Shown one piece after another: positions 58,043 to 64,000 of a stretch of DNA of 64,000 nt. A model generated the notes under the pieces. That model had not been told where the DNA came from and did not search any database. It saw only the letters and a program-made list of their open reading frames with translations. Every line of letters begins with the position of its first letter. The stretch's first letter is position 1. The stretch comes from Sphingomonas panacisoli (GTDB lineage: Bacteria; Pseudomonadota; Alphaproteobacteria; Sphingomonadales; Sphingomonadaceae). The position numbers were made by a program, and so were the translations under genes. Location: NCBI RefSeq assembly GCF_007859635.1, contig NZ_CP042306.1:1302001-1366000 (forward strand), read 5' to 3'.

Positions 58043-58585
58043 TCAGTTCGTCGCCAGGATCAGCGCGACGACACCGTCGATTCCGGTTGTACGGCGGCGC
58101 GGGGCTAGGGCGACCGTCACTTGGCGCGGATCGCCTGCTTCGGTCAGCAGCCCGGCGGTGGCAGAGCGCGGTTCGCCATCTTCGCTGACCGCAGCAATCA
58201 AATCGGTGACCGCGCTACGCGACTGGATCGAGAACAACGTCACGAAACGAAGACTGGACAGCATCGACACGCCGATCCCGGTCAGCGCCGCGAGCGCGGT
58301 GTGCGGGCCGTCGAGAAAGCCGTAGCGATCGATCCGCGCGACGGCGGCGCCGCGTGACAGGACGAATGTCTCGTCGAGCGATGCTCGATCATCGCCATCG
58401 CTGTCGCGTGGTCTGTACAGCGTCTCGATCATCTCCACCGACGCGAGCACCAATCGCGGGCGGCCGCGATGCGAGATATAGACGGGCTGGCTTTCCGCCC
58501 GGTCGCTCCACATCCGGAACCGGCGGACCAGATCGGACGCGGTCGTCACATCGTCGCGGCCGGTGGGGGCGGGGTGCTCGTCCAT
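58043..58585 (-). CDS. Phd/YefM-like DNA-binding N-terminus with long C-terminal domain, no toxin partner
   Basis: 180 residues. Residues about 14-56 (TASDLVRRFRMWSDRAESQPVYISHRGRPRLVLASVEMIETL) fit the Phd/YefM antitoxin fold. Instead of a short toxin-binding tail there is a further domain of about 100 residues (ARIDRYGFLDGPHTALAALTGIGVSMLSS...VALILATN), whose strand/helix order suggests a PAS-like sensor. No toxin gene is adjacent. A stand-alone sensory regulator is the inference. Start ATG 58585 opposite the M28 gene. Confidence 0.7.
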   Translation of the reverse strand: MDEHPAPTGRDDVTTASDLVRRFRMWSDRAESQPVYISHRGRPRLVLASVEMIETLYRPRDSDGDDRASLDETFVLSRGAAVARIDRYGFLDGPHTALAALTGIGVSMLSSLRFVTLFSIQSRSAVTDLIAAVSEDGEPRSATAGLLTEAGDPRQVTVALAPRRRTTGIDGVVALILATN

Positions 58586-58703
58586 GCGCGCCTGATCGGC
58601 ACTCGCGATGCTTGCGGCAAGGTCTTGCGACCGAAGCGGAGACGTTTGTTGCCCGATGGCGCCGCGCCGATTAGCGTCGCGCGATCTTTGGGGGAGTGAC
58701 ACG

Positions 58704-60392
58704 ATGCGCAACTGGTTGGCTTTGCTGGTGGCGATCGTCGGCGCGGTCATCTTGGCGGTCGTATCGACGACGCCGCCGGCACCAGCGGACGGCAATGCGC
58801 CAGCCGACGTCTTCTCCGCCGGACGGGCGATGGCCGATATCCGTTCCATCGCGCGCGCGCCGCATCCGACCGGCAGCGCGGAGGATGCATCGGTGCGCGC
58901 GTATCTTTCCGCGCGGTTGCGCTCGATGGGGATGACCGTCGATATGCCGACCGCGGCGATGAGCGCGCTGGCGGCCAAGCGGCTCGCCGATTGGAGCAAA
59001 TCGACCGTAACGCCGCCGCTCACCAACATCGTCGCCGTGCTGCCGGGTCGCGACCGGACGTTGCCCGCGGTGCTGCTGATGGCGCATCACGACAGCGTGT
59101 GGGGATCGCCCGGCGCGGCCGACGACGGGGCGGGCGTCGCGTCGATCCTGGAGACGGTCCGCGCGATCAAGGCGCAGGGCCAGCCGGCGCGCGATCTGAT
59201 CGTGCTGTTGACCGACGGCGAGGAATTGGGACTGGAAGGCGCCAAGGCGTTCTTCGCCGGCGATCCGCGTCGTACCCGGGTCGGCGTGATCGTCAACCTT
59301 GAGACGCGTGGCGGCGGCGGGCGCGCGTCAATGTTCGAAACCGGGAGCGACAACGGCGCGATGATGGCGCTGTTCGGGCGGAGCGTCGCGCGGCCGGTGG
59401 GGACGTCGCTCAGCGTGTTCATCTACAAGAAGCTGCCGAATTCGACCGATTACACCGTGGCCAAGAAACTCGGCGTGCCGGGGTTCAACTTCGCGTTTAT
59501 CGGGCGGCCGGGACTGTATCATTCGCCGCTGGCGACCCCCGACGCGCTCGACCAGGGCGCGTTGCAGGACATGGGTCGGCAAGTGCTCGACCTCACGCGT
59601 GGCCTGCTGGCGGCGCCGACGCTGCCGGGCAAGGCGGCGGACAGCGTGTTCTTCGATGCGTTCGGGCTGACGTTCGTCAGCTATGCGCCCGCGATCGGCT
59701 GGCTGATCCTCGGGCTCGGCGCCGTGGGGTATGCTGCCGCGGCCTGGCGGCGGGGCACGATGGGCGAGGTCGCGCGCGGAGCGGGGAGCTTGCTCGCGCT
59801 GACGATCGTCGCGGGCCTGGGGTTGTACCTCGTCAATCTCGTGTCCGGCGCGGGCGGCCAGACCAATTATTACGACCGACTCGCCGCGATTCCCCGGCTC
59901 GAGCTGCAAGCATTACTGGTGTGCCTCGCGAGCCTCGTCCTGTTCCGCCGCTGGTTGCCGACGTACGAAGCCGGTGTCGCAGGCGCGGCAGCCCCGCTGC
60001 TGCTGCTCGGCCTATTCCTGCAAGCCACCGCACCGACCGCAGCCTATCCAGTCGCCGTGCCGCTGATGCTGGGCGGGCTGGCGATGGCGGTGAAGCGCCA
60101 TTCGTCAGCGATCGGCACGGTAGCCGTCGTCGCCGCGGCGATGCTCGGGGTGGGCTACATGCTCGGTTTCGGGTTCTTCCTGCTCCAGGCGGTCGGACCG
60201 AAGACGCCGATGATCGCCGCGGTGCCGTTGGCGATCGGCACGGTGCTGATCCTCCCGCTGGTGCCGGAGATCGACCGTCGCCGCGCGAATTTCCTGAGTG
60301 TGGTGCTGCTGGCGCTCGCCCTCGGCATCGCGCTCTGGGTCCTGCTCGACCCGATCGCCCCGAGCGTCGCGGCATACAGCACCGATCACTGA
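58704..60392 (+). CDS. M28 zinc aminopeptidase with C-terminal membrane domain
   Basis: 562 residues: N-terminal membrane anchor (LALLVAIVGAVILAVVS), M28 catalytic domain with metal ligands in MAHHDSVWGSPGAADDGAG, TDGEELGLEGAKAF, NLETRG and LYHSPLATPDA, then about eight membrane helices. This matches the ERMP1/Fxna-like M28 family. Catalytic domain is periplasmic by topology. ATG 58704 has GGGGGAG upstream; divergent from the Phd-like gene. Confidence 0.9.
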   Translation: MRNWLALLVAIVGAVILAVVSTTPPAPADGNAPADVFSAGRAMADIRSIARAPHPTGSAEDASVRAYLSARLRSMGMTVDMPTAAMSALAAKRLADWSKSTVTPPLTNIVAVLPGRDRTLPAVLLMAHHDSVWGSPGAADDGAGVASILETVRAIKAQGQPARDLIVLLTDGEELGLEGAKAFFAGDPRRTRVGVIVNLETRGGGGRASMFETGSDNGAMMALFGRSVARPVGTSLSVFIYKKLPNSTDYTVAKKLGVPGFNFAFIGRPGLYHSPLATPDALDQGALQDMGRQVLDLTRGLLAAPTLPGKAADSVFFDAFGLTFVSYAPAIGWLILGLGAVGYAAAAWRRGTMGEVARGAGSLLALTIVAGLGLYLVNLVSGAGGQTNYYDRLAAIPRLELQALLVCLASLVLFRRWLPTYEAGVAGAAAPLLLLGLFLQATAPTAAYPVAVPLMLGGLAMAVKRHSSAIGTVAVVAAAMLGVGYMLGFGFFLLQAVGPKTPMIAAVPLAIGTVLILPLVPEIDRRRANFLSVVLLALALGIALWVLLDPIAPSVAAYSTDH

Positions 60393-60595
60393 CTCGTCCC
60401 GAACTGGAACGGCGCGGGGCGGCGCGCCGAAACGTCGTTAAAATATCATCAATGAGTCACACGGCGCCGATAGTCGAACTCGTGACGATCCGCGGCAACG
60501 GTCGTCGGTAGCGTATCCAGTCATCCATCGTGCCGAGCGCCGGGCCATCGTTGCCCGGCGATCGCATCCGCTCGCCTGCTAAACGGGGAATTTTC

Positions 60596-61309
60596 ATGCT
60601 CAAGAGTGTCGCCAAGCTGTCGTGCACCGTCGTGCTCGGCCTATCCGCCATCGGGGTCGCCCATGCTGGCCCGGTCCTGACCAACGGCAATTTCGAAAAC
60701 GGCCTGACCGGTTGGACGGCCTACACCACCGCCAACGGCACGATCGCCGAACTGCCCAGCACGCCCGGCGCGCCGGCGCCGCAGACCGCGTCGGTCGTCA
60801 TGTTCAACACGACGGGTGCGGGGAATTCGAACGCACTGTTCCTCAACGCCGGCAAGGTCAACGGACCGTACGGTTCGGGTCCGGCCGAAGGCGGCGGCAT
60901 ATTCCAGACCTTCACGACGGTCGCCGGCATGGCGACGTTCAGCGCCGACATCGCCGCGCTCTATACGCGCACGAGCGGCGCGCTCGGGCTCGGCGTGGTC
61001 AGCGTCCTGCTCGACGGCGTGGTGATCGACAGCCACGATTTCGGCGGGGTGGATGCGGGGCCGGCGACGCTGCGCAGCACGCTAGGCTTCAGCACTGGGC
61101 TGAGCGCCGGGACGCACACCATTTCGCTGCAATCGACCCGGTTGTTCGCACCGGGCCGCGGCGTGGCATCGCAATATTTCGACAACGTCTCGCTCGACGT
61201 GGTGGCCGTGCCCGAGCCCGCCACCTGGGCGATGATGATCGTCGGCTTCGGCCTGACCGGCGCATCGCTGCGCCGTCGCCGTCGCGAGATGGCGGTTGTC
61301 GCCGCCTAA
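60596..61309 (+). CDS. PEPxxWA-CTERM surface/exported protein
   Basis: 237 residues. Signal peptide MLKSVAKLSCTVVLGLSAIGVAHA, a beta-sandwich body (NGNFENGLTGWTAYTT... YFDNVSLDVV, typical of carbohydrate-binding-like folds), and a C-terminal sorting signal VPEPATWAMMIVGFGLTGAS followed by RRRRR. Such tails are processed by an exosortase-type system and often go with exopolysaccharide. The 203-base gap before it (60393-60595) shows no further gene. A hairpin terminator follows. Confidence 0.9.
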   Translation: MLKSVAKLSCTVVLGLSAIGVAHAGPVLTNGNFENGLTGWTAYTTANGTIAELPSTPGAPAPQTASVVMFNTTGAGNSNALFLNAGKVNGPYGSGPAEGGGIFQTFTTVAGMATFSADIAALYTRTSGALGLGVVSVLLDGVVIDSHDFGGVDAGPATLRSTLGFSTGLSAGTHTISLQSTRLFAPGRGVASQYFDNVSLDVVAVPEPATWAMMIVGFGLTGASLRRRRREMAVVAA

Positions 61310-61340
61310 AAGGGGTGGTGCCCGCGGGCGCCGGTGATGA

Positions 61341-61369
61341 GCCGCAGCGGGCGACCGCTGCGGCTTTTT
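61341..61369 (+). terminator. Rho-independent terminator
   Basis: Perfect nine-base stem GCCGCAGCG/CGCTGCGGC with a six-base loop followed by TTTTT, 31 bases after the PEP-CTERM stop. Confidence 0.85.
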
Positions 61370-61373
61370 GCGG

Positions 61374-62850
61374 TCAGGCCGGGCGGTAGGCGTCGATGAA
61401 CGGCTGGAGATGCGATCGGTAGGGCGCCGCGACGTTCAGGCCGTCGCGGTTGATCGGGCGGCGGACCTGCAGCGCGCTGGCGGTCGCGACGACGCGGTCG
61501 GTCTGGTGCGGCGCGAATGCTGCGGCCTCTTCGGCAAGTCCGCAATGGTCGAGGATTCGTCGCGTCCATACGTCCGGCGCTTCGACCAACTCAGCATAAG
61601 GCACGACCAGCAGCCGCTCGCCCAGCCGATCCTCCCAGAACGCCCGCAAACCGTCCTCCAGCATGAAATGGCGCGCGATATCGGCGAGGTCGTAGCTCCA
61701 CGCGACGCCATGGATGAAGAAGGTGCGGAAGCACGACCACGCGCAATCGAGCGGATCGCGCTGCATCCAGATCAACGGCGCGTCTGGCAGCGCGCTGGCG
61801 ATCAGGCCGAGGCAGCGGCTCGCGTCGATCGTCTTGTCGACGATGCGGCCGGTCGGACCCATCCGTTCGGCGAGCAAGTGCAGATAGAGTTCGGCCAGCG
61901 CGTCCATCGTGCCGCCGCCGGCGACGTAGCGCTCGATATCGGCGCCCGATACGCCGCCCGCCGCGACCGCGATATGCTGGACGATGTTGAGCTCGCCGCC
62001 GTCCGCCACCGCGCTGTGACTGGCGAGGATATGTTCGACCAACGTCGTTCCTGAGCGCGGCAGGCCGGTGACGAAGATCGGGCGGCTGGTGTCGATGCCG
62101 ACCTGTTCGTTCAGCGATTCTGATGAACCCCGCCGGAAAACCGTTCTTCGCCTCTTCCGCCTTGGCGGCGTCGCCGGCGGCGCCATAGGGGGTCATGTCG
62201 CGGAGCAACGCGGCGCCCTGCGCGAAGGCTTGGAACGCCGCGTCGCTTTCGCCGCGGTCGGCGCGATACTTGCCCAGCGCGTACAGATACCGGGCGTGAT
62301 CGGCGGGCGCCAGCTTGGCGGCCGCCGGTCCTTCGGCGACCAGCCGATCGCCCAGCGGGTCGTCGGCAAGTTTGATCGATGTGCCGAGCGACAGCCACGC
62401 CGCACCCCATCCCGGGCGATGGTCGAGCGCCGTCGTGAAGTAACGCTGCGCGGCATCGACTTGGCCCTGCACCATGGCGGTGTTGCCCAACATTAGCGCA
62501 TGGCCGCCGCGGTCCGGCACATCCGCCGGCAGCGTCTTCATCAGCTTGTCCGCTTCGAGCCGCTGGCCGGTTTCGTCCAGCAGGACGACCTTCGCCAGCG
62601 CCGCCCGCGGATTGCCGCCCGACGCAGCCACGAACGCGTCGATCGCGCGATGCGCGAGCGTCAACTCGCCGCTCACCTGCATCAACTGCGACAGCCGCTG
62701 CCATTGCGGGCCGAGCGGGGCGCGCGCGTCCAGCAACCGTGCGACGGCGCGGTTCGTGGCGGCACGATCCTGGCGGCCGAGCGCGGCCTTGAGGTCGGCA
62801 AGTAGCGCCATCGTCGCGGCAGGCAGTGGGGTAGGGGTCGCGGGTCGCAT
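61374..62850 (-). pseudogene. TPR-sulfotransferase, interrupted by a one-base frameshift
   Basis: N-terminal half (start ATG 62850) is a tetratricopeptide-type helical array (ALMLGNTAMVQGQVDAAQRYFTTAL, GWGAAWLSLG). The C-terminal half is in another frame: PAPS-binding PIFVTGLPRSGTTLVEHI, then RDPLDCAWSCF as the 3'-phosphate site. Dropping one base at about 62121 (ATCAGAATCG to ATCGAATCG in the coding strand) joins FPAGFI-ESLNEQVGIDTSRP. Modifies a protein or surface glycan by sulfation in related proteins; here activity depends on whether the frameshift is real. Confidence 0.82.
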
Positions 62851-62959
62851 GACCCTGCCTAGCGCAATCCTGGATTGCATGCCGACCGCTTTTTCTCTGT
62901 GTCAGATTGAGACAGGAAATATGACTTATCGCCATGCCGCGCGCGGTTGACTCGGAGCG

Positions 62960-62974
62960 TTAATAATCGGTTAA
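62960..62974. promoter_or_regulatory. Exact CtrA-type box TTAA-N7-TTAA
   Basis: TTAA-TAATCGG-TTAA, a perfect full site, ending 50 bases before the metalloprotease start. A TTGACT element at 62947-62952 with GTTAAT 17 bases later overlaps it, so CtrA binding would control that promoter. Confidence 0.55.
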
Positions 62975-63024
62975 TGCAGGGACAGCCGGCTACCGAGAAC
63001 GGCTGCCTAAGGGGGTTTCCGATC

Positions 63025-64000
63025 ATGAAATTACGCAAGTTACTGTGCCTGGGCGTCGCCTTTGGTGCGATCACCACCACGCAAGCGAACGCCGCCGACA
63101 TCATTCTCGTCGACCAGGGTTTCGCCGGCACGGCGGCGCAGCAGGCGCAGTTCCGCCAGGGCTTCGCGATCGCGGCCGCGTATTGGAGTTCGGTCCTCAC
63201 CAACAACGTCACGATCCGGCTGGGTGTTGGTTCCGCCGCGCTTGGTCCGAACATCATCGGTTCGACCGGTAGCTCGGGAATGGACTATTCCGTCGCCGCC
63301 TGGGAAGCGGGCGTCAACGCGACCAAGAGCAACTCCGCCGTCGATACCGGCATCGTCCTGCCGACCCTGACCAACGGTGCGGCTGCCTTCGTCACCAACG
63401 GCCCTAACCAGGGCAATAAGGGCATCGACTCGACGACCTATCGCTACGACAACCAGACGAACGGCATCAACGCGACCAACAACAACACGCTGTACCTCAA
63501 CACCGCCAACGTGAAGGCGATCGGCGGCACGGCGTCCTACGACCCGACCAACACGCAGCAACTCGACGGCAGTGTCCAGTTCAGCACCAATTTCAGCTTT
63601 GACTTCAATCCGAGCGACGGCCTGACGGCCGGGCAGATGGACTTCATCGGCGTCGCCATCCACGAAATCGGCCACGCGCTGGGGTTCGTGTCGGGCGTCG
63701 ACTATCTCGATTATTTCGCCGCTCCGGGTCAGGGTAACGTCGCGCTCGGCAACACGATCAACTTCAACCAGACGTCAGTCTTCTCGGCGCTGGACATGTT
63801 CCGTTACAGCAACGATCCGCACAATCAGGTCCCCGGCAACGGTCCGGTGCTCGATCTGTCGATCGGCACCGCGTCGTACTTCTCGACCGATGGCGGCTTG
63901 ACGCAGTGGGGCGGCAACGCGCTGTTCGCGACCGGCAGCTATAACGGCGACGGCGACCAGGCATCGCACTGGAAGGACGCCAGCGGCGTCAACGCCTGCG
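63025..64000 (+). CDS. Exported zinc metalloprotease of the PEP-CTERM-associated NF038122 type (3' end cut)
   Basis: 325 residues to the window edge. Signal peptide MKLRKLLCLGVAFGAITTTQANA; zincin motif His213-Glu-x-x-His217-x-x-Gly-Phe (HEIGHALGF); Asn/Thr/Gly-rich body of an extracellular protein (NATNNNTLYLNTANV). Families with this body usually end in a PEP-CTERM sorting signal, which would lie beyond the window. GGGGG precedes ATG 63025. Confidence 0.85.
   Translation, partial: MKLRKLLCLGVAFGAITTTQANAADIILVDQGFAGTAAQQAQFRQGFAIAAAYWSSVLTNNVTIRLGVGSAALGPNIIGSTGSSGMDYSVAAWEAGVNATKSNSAVDTGIVLPTLTNGAAAFVTNGPNQGNKGIDSTTYRYDNQTNGINATNNNTLYLNTANVKAIGGTASYDPTNTQQLDGSVQFSTNFSFDFNPSDGLTAGQMDFIGVAIHEIGHALGFVSGVDYLDYFAAPGQGNVALGNTINFNQTSVFSALDMFRYSNDPHNQVPGNGPVLDLSIGTASYFSTDGGLTQWGGNALFATGSYNGDGDQASHWKDASGVNAC

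Noticed and set aside
58043..58585. Complete type II toxin-antitoxin pair
   Set aside because: Neither neighbour (helical hypothetical 57260-57925, M28 peptidase 58704-60392) is a toxin.
60453..60512. 19-codon frame before the PEP-CTERM gene
   Set aside because: Too short, no ribosome-binding site, no sign of a leader or attenuator.
1..64000. CRISPR arrays, tRNA or rRNA genes, insertion sequences, prophage
   Set aside because: The gaps between genes are short; none shows repeat-spacer units, cloverleaf sequence, transposase frames or phage genes. The only dispersed repeats are REP-like palindromes and the tandem 11-mers.

Overview
The window reads as a chromosomal segment of a GC-rich alphaproteobacterium of the Sphingomonadaceae (Sphingomonas-like). 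The evidence is a nuo operon running straight into birA, coaX, RNase J and a DUF1467 gene; a trp-moa-moe-lexA block with an alphaproteobacterial LexA box; DUF2336, DOMON-like/NamZ and PEPxxWA-CTERM proteins; and recurring REP-like palindromes. There are no rRNA or tRNA genes, CRISPR arrays, insertion sequences or phage genes. No gene-free stretch exceeds about 210 bases.

Layout. 1-1544: the end of a soluble protein and a membrane diguanylate cyclase in two frames. 1656-21650 (+): a continuous complex I operon (nuoA-N) carrying five extra genes (two small membrane proteins, two exported cysteine-containing paralogues) and ending in birA, coaX, rnj and DUF1467. 21647-27508: a signalling-like cluster of a coiled-coil membrane protein, an Hpt-like protein without its histidine, a nucleotidyltransferase-like membrane protein, DUF2336, and a histidine kinase whose phosphoacceptor position is Arg. 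27678-30593 (-): gltA and gltX. 30622-32865 (+): comEC. 32779-42662 (mostly -): thioesterase, lexA, moeA, moaC, trpC, trpD, trpG, trpE, ppiD, with two opposite-strand insertions (a hydroxynitrile-lyase-like cupin and a small exported protein). 42782-57252: tpiA, a cupin, peptidases, rimO, DOMON/namZ, and a VWA...MoxR group split by a methyltransferase and a CHAP hydrolase. 57260-64000: an orphan Phd-like protein, an M28 membrane peptidase, a PEP-CTERM protein, a TPR-sulfotransferase and an HExxH metalloprotease cut by the window end.

Regulation seen: a Fur-like dyad before nuoA, a LexA box before lexA, one exact and four one-mismatch TTAA-N7-TTAA (CtrA-type) sites between genes, and a tandem 11-mer found at two distant loci. 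Three of five REP-like elements end within about 11 bases of a start codon (nuoL, rnj, DOMON gene).

Caution: five genes (diguanylate cyclase, nuoJ, gltX, VWA protein, TPR-sulfotransferase) each need a single-base correction to give a family-like protein. Most of these are probably residual sequence errors. The first lies exactly on a canonical -1 slippery heptamer and the second fuses nuoJ to nuoK, so both deserve checking.
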